A stretch of 64,000 bases of DNA from Magnetospirillum aberrantis SpK (GCF_011022235.1 NZ_JAAIYP010000039.1:1-64000); one strand, 5' to 3'. Counted from the first letter of the stretch, positions 17,748 to 26,952 are shown. Program-made: numbers and translations. Notes: generated from the letters alone by a model not told the origin.

Positions 17748-17848
17748 GCACGCATGCCCTGCCAGCCGGCAAACAAATGGGATCGCTGATTGGCGCTATA
17801 CCGCGTGGCACCTCTGGTTTAATTCGCCCCGCCGGAAAGAACCGGGCG

Positions 17849-19177
17849 TCACAGATAACGCAGCCACAGATATAGACTGGCGATCGCCACCGACAGCAGC
17901 ATCAGGCCGAAGGCCACCTTGAGGAACGGCATGAAGCGCACGGGATGTCCCGCCCGTTCGGCCATTCCGGCCACCGTCAGATTGGCCGAGGCCCCGACCA
18001 AGGTGCCGTTGCCGCCCAGACAGGCGCCCAGGGACAGCGCCCACCACAGCGGCTCCAGCCCCGCGTCCCCCCCCATGGTGGGGGCCATGCTTTTGACCAG
18101 CGGGATCATGGTGGCGACGAAGGGAATGTTGTCCACCACCGCCGACAAGATGGCCGAGGCCCACAGGATCAACATCGCGGTCACCGCCCTGTCGCCCCCC
18201 GTGACCGCCATCAGGTGCTGGGCCAGCCAATGCAGCACCCCGGCCACCTCGACGCCACGCACCACCACGAACAGGCCGATGAAGAAGAAGATGGTGATCC
18301 ACTCCACCTCGCCGAAGATCCGGTTGATCTCGCGGCTTTGGCTTTCCGCGTCGCGCCCCAGGCAATACAGCAACATCAGCAGGGCCGCCCCCACCAAGGC
18401 GATGGTTCCCGGTTCCAGCCCCAGCGGATGGGCGAAGACAAAGGCGCCGATCACCACCGCCAACACCGCCAGGGATTGCCGCAACAAAACCATGTCGGTG
18501 ATCGCCGCGCGGGCCGACATGCCCATGACCTTGGCCCGCGCCTCGGGGGAGGCGTTCAGGGCGCGGCCGTAAACCAGATGGAACACCCCGATGGTGACTG
18601 CCTGAATGCCGACGATGACCGGGGCCAGGTTCATGGCGAAATCGTTGAAGCTCAGCCCGGTGGCGGAACCGATCAGGATGTTGGGCGGATCGCCGATCAA
18701 GGTCGAGGTGCCGCCGATGTTCGAGGCGAAGATCATGGCCACCAGGAACGGCCAGGGTCTTATCTTCAGTTGCTCGGTGATGACCAGCGCCACCGGAACC
18801 ACCAGCAAGACCGTGGTGACGTTGTCCAGCAAGGCCGAGAACAGTGCCGTCACCACCTGAAGCATGACCAGGATGCCGGCGGGATTGGCCTTGACCAGTT
18901 TGGCGGTCCACACCGCCACGAACTGGAACACCCCCGAGCGGCGGGTGATCGCCACCAGGATCATCATGCCCACCAGCAACGCGATGGTGTTGAAGTCGAT
19001 GCCGGCCAGCGCCTCTTTCTGGTCGAGCACGCCGCACAGGATCATGATCCCGGCGCCCAACAGGGCGACCACCGCACGGTTGACCCGTTCGCTGATGATG
19101 GCGGCGTAGGTAACGGCCAGGACCAGGGTCGCCACCAGCATGGGCGGCAAGCCGAAGATTACCGAAGCAGCCGGCAT
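17849..19177 (-). CDS. SLC13/ArsB-type ion transporter
   Basis: Polytopic membrane protein, 442 aa, with ten or more hydrophobic segments, of the ion-transporter superfamily that includes SLC13, ArsB, NhaD and CitM. Typical features are the DNVTTVLLVVPV segment (about residue 117), ASNIGGTSTLIGDPPNIL and a second NxxFxATMIP-like repeat near the C-terminus. Substrate is open: anion, citrate-like or arsenite. The gene begins directly after the stop of a CBS-domain gene (TAG then ATG), so the CBS protein is likely a regulatory partner. No arsenic-resistance genes are nearby, which argues weakly against ArsB. Confidence 0.82.
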   Translation of the reverse strand: MPAASVIFGLPPMLVATLVLAVTYAAIISERVNRAVVALLGAGIMILCGVLDQKEALAGIDFNTIALLVGMMILVAITRRSGVFQFVAVWTAKLVKANPAGILVMLQVVTALFSALLDNVTTVLLVVPVALVITEQLKIRPWPFLVAMIFASNIGGTSTLIGDPPNILIGSATGLSFNDFAMNLAPVIVGIQAVTIGVFHLVYGRALNASPEARAKVMGMSARAAITDMVLLRQSLAVLAVVIGAFVFAHPLGLEPGTIALVGAALLMLLYCLGRDAESQSREINRIFGEVEWITIFFFIGLFVVVRGVEVAGVLHWLAQHLMAVTGGDRAVTAMLILWASAILSAVVDNIPFVATMIPLVKSMAPTMGGDAGLEPLWWALSLGACLGGNGTLVGASANLTVAGMAERAGHPVRFMPFLKVAFGLMLLSVAIASLYLWLRYL

Positions 19178-19627
19178 CTACCGTTCCTCCACCAAGGTCG
19201 TCAGCACCGAGGCAGCCGTCAGCATCCCCACCAGACGCCCCTGGTCGTCGACCACCGATTGATAGGTGGCGCCGTGATGCATGCGGCGCAGGGCCTCGTG
19301 CAGCGAGGTCTCGGCCCGGATCGGGGTATGCGGGGCCATGTGGCGGGCGACGTCGTCCCCGGCGACCGAAGCCAGCCGTTCCCGCAACCCCTCGGGCTGT
19401 TCCGACAGAAAGCCGAGAGTGAAGTTGCCGCCGGCCAGACGCGCCCCGGTCGGCAACAAAAGCCGCGCCAACTCCCGTGGACCGAACAGCCCGACCACCC
19501 GCCCCTCGGCGGACAGCACCGGCAACGGCGCGAAACAACTGGCGGCGACAAGCGACATGGCCTTGGCGACGCTGTCATCGCAGCGCAGGACGGCCGAGGC
19601 CGGAACAACATAGGGAGCGCAGGTCAT
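19178..19627 (-). CDS. CBS-domain protein, likely transporter regulator
   Basis: 149-residue soluble protein made of two CBS motifs (about residues 8-60 and 92-146), the fold that binds adenosine nucleotides and gates transporters and enzymes. The second repeat ends in VVDDQGRLVGMLTAASVL, a standard CBS closing strand. It has no other domain. The following SLC13-type permease starts at the very next base after its stop codon, which strongly suggests that it senses energy state for that transporter. Confidence 0.8.
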   Translation of the reverse strand: MTCAPYVVPASAVLRCDDSVAKAMSLVAASCFAPLPVLSAEGRVVGLFGPRELARLLLPTGARLAGGNFTLGFLSEQPEGLRERLASVAGDDVARHMAPHTPIRAETSLHEALRRMHHGATYQSVVDDQGRLVGMLTAASVLTTLVEER

Positions 19628-19630
19628 GGC

Positions 19631-19658
19631 GGGCCGGCCTTTGCGTGAAGGTCGGCCC
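19631..19658 (-). terminator. Hairpin after nhaA
   Basis: Eleven-base arms (19631-19641 and 19648-19658) with one mismatch and a 6-base loop, between the end of nhaA and the CBS gene, both minus strand. A 13-base piece of it (GCCGGCCTTTGCG, 19633-19645) recurs exactly at 19690-19702. There is no T-run, so termination is uncertain. Confidence 0.4.
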
Positions 19659-19710
19659 GATTGTGCCTACGCGACATCCCTTATGGCAAGCCGGCCTTTG
19701 CGGAGGGGAG

Positions 19711-20919
19711 CTATGCCCGACGCGCCTTGAACACCTTGAACAGGCCATAGCCCACCAAGGCCGATACCAGCGACCCCAACAGCACCCCCAACCGGGTGTC
19801 GGCCATGGCCGTGTTGTCGGTGAAGGCAAGACCGGCGATGAACAGGCTCATGGTGAAGCCGATGCCGGTCAGGACGCTGGTGGCGTAAAGCTGGCCCCAA
19901 CTCGCGCCTTCGGGCAAATGTGCCCATTTGGCCCGGATGATCAGCCAGGCACAGCCGAACACTCCCACCTGCTTACCGACGAACAGTCCCAAGGCCACGC
20001 CCAGGAACACCGGGTCGGCCAGGGCGCCAAGCCCCATGCCCTCGAACGACAGGCCGGAATTGGCCAATGCGAAAATCGGCAGGATGCCGAAGGCGACCCA
20101 TGGATGAAGCTCGTGCTCGAGCACGCGCAACGGCGCGTTCTTGGCCGCCCCCTCGCCTCCCCGCAGCGGAATGAACAGACCTAAAAGCACGCCGGCGACG
20201 GTGGCATGAACCCCCGATTGCAGCATGCAGGCCCACAACACCAACCCGACCGCCATATAGGGCAGCAGACGGCGAACGCCGAAGCGGTTCAGCGCCGCAA
20301 GCACCAGCACGGCGCCACCAGCCCCGGCCAGATAGCCCCAGGACAGGTCGCTGCTGTAGAAGAAGGCGATGATCAGGATGGCGCCAAGGTCGTCGATGAT
20401 CGCCAGCGCCGCCAGGAACACCCGCAGCGACACCGGCACCGAACGGCCCAGGACCGACAGCACGCCCAGCGAGAAGGCAATGTCGGTGGCCGACGGAATG
20501 GCCCAGCCGTGCAGGTGTGGACCATCGGCGTTGAACGCCACGAAGATCAGCGCTGGAACAGCCATGCCGCCCAGGGCGCCCAAGGCCGGCAACAGCACCT
20601 GGCCCAGTTGCGACAACTCGCCTTCCAGCATCTCGCGCTTGATTTCCAGCGCCACCAACAGGAAGAACACGGCCATCAGGCCGTCGTTGATCCAATGCAA
20701 CACCGAGAGGTTGAGGCTGAAGCCGTCAAGCGAGATGCCGCCGTGCCAATGCAGGATGCGGTCGTACCATGGCCCCAACGGCGAGTTCACCACCGCCAGG
20801 GCGATGACCATCATGGCAACCAGCAAGATGCCGCCCGCCGATTCCATGGCCAGAAACGCACGCATGGCCTGAGCCAGGCGCCCTCCGGTCCTGACCTTGC
20901 CGTCACGCGTTCCGCTCAT
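19711..20919 (-). CDS. nhaA: Na+/H+ antiporter NhaA
   Basis: Inner-membrane sodium/proton antiporter, 401 aa, the usual NhaA length. The hallmark SATDIAFSLGVLSVLG and the aspartate pair in AIIDDLGAILIIA, which bind Na+ and H+, are present. So is the N-terminal FLAMESAGGILLV segment. ATG at 20919 with AGGAAAA upstream is preferred to an upstream in-frame ATG at 20976. It is transcribed alone. Confidence 0.93.
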   Translation of the reverse strand: MSGTRDGKVRTGGRLAQAMRAFLAMESAGGILLVAMMVIALAVVNSPLGPWYDRILHWHGGISLDGFSLNLSVLHWINDGLMAVFFLLVALEIKREMLEGELSQLGQVLLPALGALGGMAVPALIFVAFNADGPHLHGWAIPSATDIAFSLGVLSVLGRSVPVSLRVFLAALAIIDDLGAILIIAFFYSSDLSWGYLAGAGGAVLVLAALNRFGVRRLLPYMAVGLVLWACMLQSGVHATVAGVLLGLFIPLRGGEGAAKNAPLRVLEHELHPWVAFGILPIFALANSGLSFEGMGLGALADPVFLGVALGLFVGKQVGVFGCAWLIIRAKWAHLPEGASWGQLYATSVLTGIGFTMSLFIAGLAFTDNTAMADTRLGVLLGSLVSALVGYGLFKVFKARRA

Positions 20920-20998
20920 CGCTTTCCTTTTCCGATGTTGAGGGAGGCAATATAGGCGGTCAATCGCCGGACACAACCTTCGGCTTTCCCCAAGGGGT

Positions 20999-21619
20999 TC
21001 AAACCCCGTCCCCCTCGTCCAGCCTGAGCGCCATGCGCACCAGATCGGACAGGCTGGCGGCCGCCATTTTCTCCATCACGCGGGCCCGGTGGATTTCGAC
21101 CGTCCGGGCCGAGATGGACAATTCCACCGCCACCGCCTTGTTGGGCATGCCCTGGACAACCAGATCCATCACCTCGCGCTCACGCGGGGTCAGGCTGGCG
21201 GCACGGGCGGCGATCTCGTCCACGTGGCGGCGTTCGCGAAACGCCCGCGCGCCCCGGTCCAGGGCGCGTTCCACCGCCGACAGCAAGACGTCCTCGTCGA
21301 ACGGCTTTTCGATGAAATCGGCGGCGCCGGCCTTGAGCGCCTCGACCGCCATGGCCACGTCGGCGTGGCCGGTGATGATGATGACCGGCAAGTCGATGCG
21401 CGACAGCCCGAGATGGCGCAACAGCTCCAGCCCGCTCATGCCCGGCATGCGGACGTCGGCCACCACGCAGCCCGGCTGGGCGGGGTCCAGCACCGCCAGG
21501 AAGGAGGCCGCGTCGGCATGGGCCCGCGCGGCATGCCCGGCCGCTTCCAGCAAAAGCACCAGGGCATCGCGAATGGCGCCGTCGTCATCGACCACATGGA
21601 CCACCGGCTGCACGATCAT
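20999..21619 (-). CDS. FixJ/DctR-type response regulator (second pair)
   Basis: 206-aa regulator: receiver domain with Asp55 (VVADVRMPGMSG), EKPF lysine, and a C-terminal LuxR-type helix-turn-helix (LTPREREVMDLVVQGMPNKAVAVELSISARTVEIHRARVMEKM). The ATG overlaps the stop of the MASE1 kinase gene (ATGA). It is the last gene of a four-gene regulatory operon divergent from dctPQM. It resembles the first regulator of that operon over its full length and probably arose by duplication. Confidence 0.87.
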   Translation of the reverse strand: MIVQPVVHVVDDDGAIRDALVLLLEAAGHAARAHADAASFLAVLDPAQPGCVVADVRMPGMSGLELLRHLGLSRIDLPVIIITGHADVAMAVEALKAGAADFIEKPFDEDVLLSAVERALDRGARAFRERRHVDEIAARAASLTPREREVMDLVVQGMPNKAVAVELSISARTVEIHRARVMEKMAAASLSDLVRMALRLDEGDGV

Positions 21620-23187
21620 CTCCTCCCTTGCGTTTCCTCGGCCACGGGAAGGCTGAAGCGGAAGGCCGTTCCCTCGGCCCCCGAACGTTCCAGCCACAAC
21701 GAGCCCCCGTGGGCTTCCACCAACGAACGGCAGATGCTGAGCCCCAGCCCCATCCCGGCCGCCTTGGAGGTGTTGAAGGGCTGGAACAGACGGCCCGCCA
21801 CCTCGTCCGACAGACCGGGGCCGGTGTCGGCGATTTCGACCACCACCATGCCGTCCGTTTCCTCGGCGGCGACGGCGATCTCGCCGCCTCCATCCAGGGC
21901 GTCCATGCCGTTGCGCACCAGATTAAGCACCACCTGGCTCATCTGCACCGTGTCAACATGGACGGACGGCAACGCCTTGTCCACCCCAACGGCAAGACGG
22001 ATGCCGCGTTGTGCGCATTCCGGCCGCACCACGGCCAACGCCTCGGCGACGATCGCCATGACCTGGGCCGGCGCCCGTGCGCTGCGGCCGGTGCCGATGA
22101 ATTCGCGCAAGGACCGCACGATGTCGCCGGCCCGCTGGTTTTCCGCCACCGCCCGGTCCAGGGCGCCGCGCACCTTTTCCGTGTCGGCGACTTCCGCCGT
22201 CAACAGGCGCTGGGCACCACGGGTGAAGGCGATGGCGGCAAGCAAAGGCTGGTTGAGTTCATGCGCCAGAACGGCCGCCATCTCGCCGGCGGTGGACAGA
22301 CGCGCCACCTGAGCCAGTTCCTCCTGGCGGGAATGCAGTTCGGCCTGGATGCGGCGGCGCTCGCTGATGGCCGCCCCCAGCACCAGCGTCACCGTGGCCA
22401 ACGCCAGCATCAACGCCTGGAAGGTCACGACGATGCCCGCGTCCTCGGCGCTGAACACGGCGATCAGTCCCAATTGCGCCGCCAAATTGGCCGCCGCCGC
22501 CCCCTTGAGGCCAAAGCGGGTCGCCGCCCAGATCAAGGGCGGAAACAACAGATAGAAGAACTGGAAGTTCTCGGCGCCCCCCAGCCCGAACACCAGCCAC
22601 AGCGCCGCCCCCAGGGCCAGCCCTTGGGCGGCGGCTTCCGCCATGACCCGTGCCGACGGCCATTCCATCGTACGAAACAGCAAAAGCGCCGGCGTGAACA
22701 CCGCGATGCCGATCAGGTCGCCGACCCAATAACGCAGATAGGCTTGCGAAAACAGCGAGGGGGGAATCAACCCGCCAAGCAGGTGGAACCCCACATATCC
22801 CAGCCCGCCCAGGGACGCCGCCGCCACCGTCGCGGCCAACAAGATCATGACGTCGCGCAATCCGCCCAAATCGGCGTTGAAGCGGCAAAACCGCCGTAAA
22901 ACCGTCGCGGCGGCGACATAGGACAGCACCACGGCGGCGTCGGCCGCCATCGGCGCCCATATGGGATGCGGCAAGCCACGCACCGAGGAATCGGCGAGCA
23001 ACGTGGCGGCGAACACCAGCGGCATCGCCCGTGGCCCCACCACCAGCAACAACGCCAGCCCCAGTCCCGGCGGCGGGTTCCAGGGCGTGATGTTCAGCGC
23101 GTTCAGGGAATGGATGAAGCTGGCGTGGTCAAGCGCCACATAGGCGCAGACGAAGAAAACGGCTTGCCACACCTGGCGCAGGATCAC
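21616..23187 (-). CDS. MASE1-domain sensor histidine kinase
   Basis: 523-aa membrane kinase. The N-terminal half (about residues 5-265) has eight or so hydrophobic segments of the MASE1 type, with no large periplasmic domain and no PAS domain. The C-terminal half has the DctB/FixL-style phospho-acceptor motif AHELNQPLLAAIAF (His309), NLVRNGMDA, ADTGPGL and GMGLGLSICRSLVEAHGG. Both ends overlap neighbouring regulator genes by four bases. Signal unknown; MASE1 is an integral-membrane sensory domain with mostly uncharacterised inputs. Confidence 0.85.
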   Translation of the reverse strand: MILRQVWQAVFFVCAYVALDHASFIHSLNALNITPWNPPPGLGLALLLVVGPRAMPLVFAATLLADSSVRGLPHPIWAPMAADAAVVLSYVAAATVLRRFCRFNADLGGLRDVMILLAATVAAASLGGLGYVGFHLLGGLIPPSLFSQAYLRYWVGDLIGIAVFTPALLLFRTMEWPSARVMAEAAAQGLALGAALWLVFGLGGAENFQFFYLLFPPLIWAATRFGLKGAAAANLAAQLGLIAVFSAEDAGIVVTFQALMLALATVTLVLGAAISERRRIQAELHSRQEELAQVARLSTAGEMAAVLAHELNQPLLAAIAFTRGAQRLLTAEVADTEKVRGALDRAVAENQRAGDIVRSLREFIGTGRSARAPAQVMAIVAEALAVVRPECAQRGIRLAVGVDKALPSVHVDTVQMSQVVLNLVRNGMDALDGGGEIAVAAEETDGMVVVEIADTGPGLSDEVAGRLFQPFNTSKAAGMGLGLSICRSLVEAHGGSLWLERSGAEGTAFRFSLPVAEETQGRR

Positions 23188-23795
23188 CGCTCGCCCTTGT
23201 GGCTGGACAGCAATTGTGCCAGTTCCACCGCCGTCTTGACCCCCATCTTCTCGAACACATGGGCGCGGTGCACCTCGACCGTGCGCATGGTGATACCCAA
23301 CTCGTCGGCGATCACCTTGTTCAGCTTGCCGGCCAGCACGAGCTCCATCACCTGACGTTCACGCGCCGTCAACTGCTCCAGTCGCGCCGCCAGATCGGCG
23401 GCGGCGGCCTCGTCCAGGCGACGTTGGGAATCCCATTCCAGCGCCTCGATCACCCGGTCCACCAGATCGTTGTCGTTGAACGGTTTCTCGACGAAGTCGC
23501 GCGCTCCCCTCTTCAGCGCCCCCACCGCCATGGGCACGTCACCGTGCCCGGTCAGGAAGATCACCGGGATCCGCGCCTGAACCTCGCGCAAGCGGTCGAA
23601 CAGGTCCAGCCCGCTCATGCCGCTCATGCGGATGTCGAGCAACAGACAACCGGCGATGTCGGCGTCCCAGCAGCCCAGGAACTCTTCCGCCGAAGCGAAG
23701 GCCTCGGCCTCGACGCCGCGCGATTGCAACAGCCACGTCAGCGCATCGCGGATCGCCTCGTCGTCATCGACGACGAACACCTTGCCATATTTCAT
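23184..23795 (-). CDS. dctR: DctR-like response regulator (first pair)
   Basis: 203-aa two-domain regulator of the FixJ/NarL class. The receiver domain has Asp54 (LLLDIRMSGMSG) and EKPF, and the LuxR-type DNA-binding domain has LTARERQVMELVLAGKLNKVIADELGITMRTVEVHRAHVFEKMG. It is coupled by ATGA overlaps to the PAS kinase in front and the MASE1 kinase behind. In Rhodobacter capsulatus DctR works with DctS to switch on dctPQM; the divergent dctPQM here supports the same role. Confidence 0.87.
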   Translation of the reverse strand: MKYGKVFVVDDDEAIRDALTWLLQSRGVEAEAFASAEEFLGCWDADIAGCLLLDIRMSGMSGLDLFDRLREVQARIPVIFLTGHGDVPMAVGALKRGARDFVEKPFNDNDLVDRVIEALEWDSQRRLDEAAAADLAARLEQLTARERQVMELVLAGKLNKVIADELGITMRTVEVHRAHVFEKMGVKTAVELAQLLSSHKGER

Positions 23796-25798
23796 TCTGA
23801 CCTCGCCGGCAGGGAAAAACGGAACACGGCGCCGCCGCCGTCATGGGGTTCGAACCACAATCGTCCCTGGTGGACCTCGATGATCGAACGGCAGATGTTG
23901 AGGCCCATGCCCATGCCTTCCGCCTTGGTGGTGAAGAAGGGTTGGAACAGGTTCCCCGCCACCTCGGCGTCGATACCATGGCCGTTGTCGGCCACCGAGA
24001 CCACCACGCGGCCGTCGACCATCGCCACCTCGACCGACAGGCGGCGTTGGCGGGGCGGCGTCTGGGCCATGGCCTCGATGCCGTTGCGGGCCAGATTGAG
24101 CACAACCTGCTCCAGCAAGATGCGGTCGGCGGTCACCCGGGGATTTTCCGGCGCCAGTCTTGTGGTCAGGGTGACGCCGCGGCTTTTGGCGTCGAACTCG
24201 ATAAAGCCGACGGTGTCCTCGATCACCGCGTTGATCGCGCATTCCCCCACCTGGGGTTCGGATTTGCGGACGAAGTCGTGCACACGGCGGATGATCTGGC
24301 CGGCGCGCTGCGCCTGCACCCCCAACTTGCCCAGGGCGGCCTTCAGTTCCTCGGGGCGGAAATTGCCACTCTCCAGGCGATTGAGACAGCCGGTGTTGTA
24401 GCTGGCGATGGCCGAAAGCGGCTGGTTCAGTTCATGCGCCAAGGTCGAGGCCATCTCGCCCATGGTGATCAGGCGGCCGGTCCGTTGCAGCTTTTCCCGC
24501 TGAAGGATTTCCATTTCCTCGGCGTTCTTGCGCTCGGTGACGTCCAGCACCGAAGCCATCCAGCCGGATTGGCGCCCGTCGGCGTCGATCAACGGCGCCT
24601 CGTAGATCAGCGCCCAGAAGATGTCGCCGTTGCGGCGGCGGAACTGGATTTCGAAGCCTTCGGGCGGGGCGTTGCCGGCCATCACCCTTTGGTGCCATTC
24701 CATGGTCACCTCAAGCGCGTCGGGCGACCAATAGGGCATGGGCGGCAGACACCCCACCAGTTCCTCGGCGGACCAGCCGACCATGCGGCAGAACGCCGGG
24801 TTGACATAGGTGATGCGGCCGTCGAGGTCGCGGGCCCGCATACCCACCGTCAGCGAATCCTCCATGGCCTTGCGAAAGGCGTGTTCGACCCTCAGCGCCT
24901 GTTCGGCGGCCTGACGCCGCCGGCCGTGGCGGCGCATGGCCCACAGCGACGACACCGCCAGCACCGCCAGCACGAAGATCGCCGCCACCAGGACGTTGCG
25001 GGCCAGATCGGCCTCGGCGGCGTAGACGGTGGCGACCACCGCCAGCCCCTGGCCCGGCGGTTCCAGGCGCACCTGATGGCTGGGCCCCGGCTCGGGCAAT
25101 TGCACGTTGGTCTTGGCCCCCAGCACGGTGCCGTTGCCGTCGATGATTTCGACCTTGTACTTTTCCGCCACCCACCATGGCACCTGCCGGGCCAAAAGGG
25201 ATTCCACGTTGACCACGCCGACAAGCTCGCCGACGAACCGCCCCCGGTCGTAGATCGGCACATAGGCTTCGAAAAGATAGCCGCTTCCCGGCAAGGTGAA
25301 GGGCGCCGACCACGCCACCCGGCCGATGGAACGGGCCAGCACGAAAGCCGACCACCATGGCGCCGCCTCGCCGGGGGGAGGCCCCGCCGCCTCGCTGTCC
25401 AGCGGCGGCACCGCCGCCGCCAGTTGCCCCTCGGGGTCACGCAGCAAGATCCGGTCGAATTCACCGCCGGTGTTGATCAACCCCTGAGCGTGGACGGCAA
25501 AGACCTCGCCCTCGAGTTTGCCCCGCACCATCTCGGCGGCAAGCTGTCCCAGCTTCTCCTCGCCGGAGACGAGGTGGAAATGCAGGTTCTGTTCGACCCA
25601 CAAGATGTCCTTGATCAGCGCGACGCGGGTGTCCTCGACCTCGTTGCGGTGCAAAAGCCACAACAGCACGCCCAACAGCATGATCACCAACGCCATGGCG
25701 GCGATGGTCATCCCTTGCAGCGGAGAACGTGCGTGAAATCCCGGAATGACCGTCCCCCCCGTCCAATCGCGCCATTGACACCATGCCCAAAAAGGCAC
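23792..25798 (-). CDS. dctS: DctS-like PAS sensor histidine kinase
   Basis: 668-aa kinase with two membrane segments (about residues 30-50 and 265-285) around a periplasmic sensing domain of about 210 residues. A cytoplasmic PAS/PAC domain (about 305-430, with GWSAEELVG and DVTERKNAEE) follows. Then come His455 in AHELNQPLSAIASYN and a full ATPase domain (NLARNGIEA, VADNGHGID, GMGMGLNICRSIIEVHQG). This layout is that of DctS/DctB C4-dicarboxylate sensors. GTG at 25798 follows AGGAAAA closely; ATG at 25711 would begin just at the first membrane segment. Confidence 0.87.
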   Translation of the reverse strand: MPFWAWCQWRDWTGGTVIPGFHARSPLQGMTIAAMALVIMLLGVLLWLLHRNEVEDTRVALIKDILWVEQNLHFHLVSGEEKLGQLAAEMVRGKLEGEVFAVHAQGLINTGGEFDRILLRDPEGQLAAAVPPLDSEAAGPPPGEAAPWWSAFVLARSIGRVAWSAPFTLPGSGYLFEAYVPIYDRGRFVGELVGVVNVESLLARQVPWWVAEKYKVEIIDGNGTVLGAKTNVQLPEPGPSHQVRLEPPGQGLAVVATVYAAEADLARNVLVAAIFVLAVLAVSSLWAMRRHGRRRQAAEQALRVEHAFRKAMEDSLTVGMRARDLDGRITYVNPAFCRMVGWSAEELVGCLPPMPYWSPDALEVTMEWHQRVMAGNAPPEGFEIQFRRRNGDIFWALIYEAPLIDADGRQSGWMASVLDVTERKNAEEMEILQREKLQRTGRLITMGEMASTLAHELNQPLSAIASYNTGCLNRLESGNFRPEELKAALGKLGVQAQRAGQIIRRVHDFVRKSEPQVGECAINAVIEDTVGFIEFDAKSRGVTLTTRLAPENPRVTADRILLEQVVLNLARNGIEAMAQTPPRQRRLSVEVAMVDGRVVVSVADNGHGIDAEVAGNLFQPFFTTKAEGMGMGLNICRSIIEVHQGRLWFEPHDGGGAVFRFSLPARSE

Positions 25799-25830
25799 TT
25801 TTCCTGGTGTTCCCCAGCCCTGTTACCCGC

Positions 25831-25876
25831 TTGTTCGGAAATCCACAATAGCCGAGTTGCGGAAACTTTCGAACAA
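25831..25876. promoter_or_regulatory. Candidate regulator-binding dyad between dctS and dctP
   Basis: TTGTTCG (25831-25837) is matched by its inverted copy CGAACAA (25870-25876), 32 bases apart, in the 124-base divergent region. Each arm adjoins a GGAAA/TTTC element. It may be the site through which DctR-type regulators control dctPQM. No consensus for such sites is firm enough to test by eye. Confidence 0.35.
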
Positions 25877-25922
25877 TCACGGGGATAAAGGCTTGCATAA
25901 TCTTTTCGGGAGGAAGACCCTG

Positions 25923-26936
25923 ATGAAATTCCGTACCCTCGTTGGCTGCGTGCTCGCCGGTGTTCTCGCCGCCGGCACCGCCATGGCGCAAGACGCCCAG
26001 CCCATCGTCATCAAGTTCAGCCACGTCGTGGCCGCCGACACCCCCAAGGGCAAGGCCGCCGAGATGTTCAAGAAGCTGGCCGAGGAACGGACCAAGGGCC
26101 GCGTCAAGGTCGAGGTCTATCCCAACAGCCAGCTCTACAAGGACAAGGAAGAGCTCGAGGCGTTGCAGTTGGGCGCCGTGCAGATGCTGGCCCCCTCGCT
26201 CGCCAAGTTCGGCCCGCTGGGCGTCAAGGAATTCGAGGTCTTCGACCTGCCTTACATCTTCCCGTCCAAGGACGTGCTGCGCGCCGTCACCGAAGGCCCG
26301 ATCGGCAGCAGCCTGCTGAAGAAGCTTGAGAGCAAGGGCATCATCGGCCTGGCCTATTGGGACAACGGCTTCAAGGTGCTGTCGGCCAACAAGCCGCTGA
26401 TCAAGCCCGACGACCTCAAGGGTCTCAAGATGCGTATCCAGTCGTCCAAGGTTCTGGACGCCGAAATGCGTGCTCTGGGCGCCCTGCCGCAGGTCATGGC
26501 CTTCTCGGAAGTCTATCAGGCGTTGCAGACCGGCGTCGTCGACGGCACCGAGAACCCGCCCAGCAACATGTACACCCAGAAGATGCACGAAGTGCAGAAG
26601 TACGGCACCGTCACCAACCATGGCTATCTGGGCTATGCGGTGATCGTGAACAAGAAGTTCTGGGAAGGCCTGCCGGCCGACATCCGCGCCGTCCTCGAGG
26701 GCGCGATGAACGAATCCACCCGCTTCGCCAACGCCATCGCCCAGACCGAGAACGACGACGCGCTCGCCGCCATGAAGGCGTCGGGCAAGACCGAGTTCCA
26801 CCAGCCCACCAAGGAAGAGCTGGAAGTCTGGCGCAAGGCCCTGCTGCCGGTGCATCAGGCCATGGAAGGCCGCGTCGGCGCCGCCCTGATCCAGTCCATC
26901 TACAAGGAAGCCGAAAAGTTCGGCTTCAAGAACTGA
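25923..26936 (+). CDS. dctP: TRAP transporter solute-binding protein DctP
   Basis: Periplasmic receptor of a tripartite ATP-independent transporter, 337 aa with a clear signal peptide (cleaved near AMAQDA). Family features include IKFSHVVAADTPKG at the N-terminus, the ligand-binding arginine segment LKGLKMRIQSSKV, and YQALQTGVVDGTENPPSN. The latter two are typical of C4-dicarboxylate (malate/succinate/fumarate) receptors. ATG at 25923 has a GGGAGGAAG ribosome site. Divergent DctSR-type genes support the dicarboxylate assignment. It is separated from dctQM by a terminator-like hairpin, which would make the receptor more abundant than the membrane subunits. Confidence 0.92.
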   Translation: MKFRTLVGCVLAGVLAAGTAMAQDAQPIVIKFSHVVAADTPKGKAAEMFKKLAEERTKGRVKVEVYPNSQLYKDKEELEALQLGAVQMLAPSLAKFGPLGVKEFEVFDLPYIFPSKDVLRAVTEGPIGSSLLKKLESKGIIGLAYWDNGFKVLSANKPLIKPDDLKGLKMRIQSSKVLDAEMRALGALPQVMAFSEVYQALQTGVVDGTENPPSNMYTQKMHEVQKYGTVTNHGYLGYAVIVNKKFWEGLPADIRAVLEGAMNESTRFANAIAQTENDDALAAMKASGKTEFHQPTKEELEVWRKALLPVHQAMEGRVGAALIQSIYKEAEKFGFKN

Positions 26937-26952
26937 TCTTGTAAGTGCGAGG

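Noticed and set aside
17849-19177. Calling the carrier ArsB
   Set aside because: ArsB, SLC13 and NhaD-type proteins share the visible motifs, and no ars genes are nearby.
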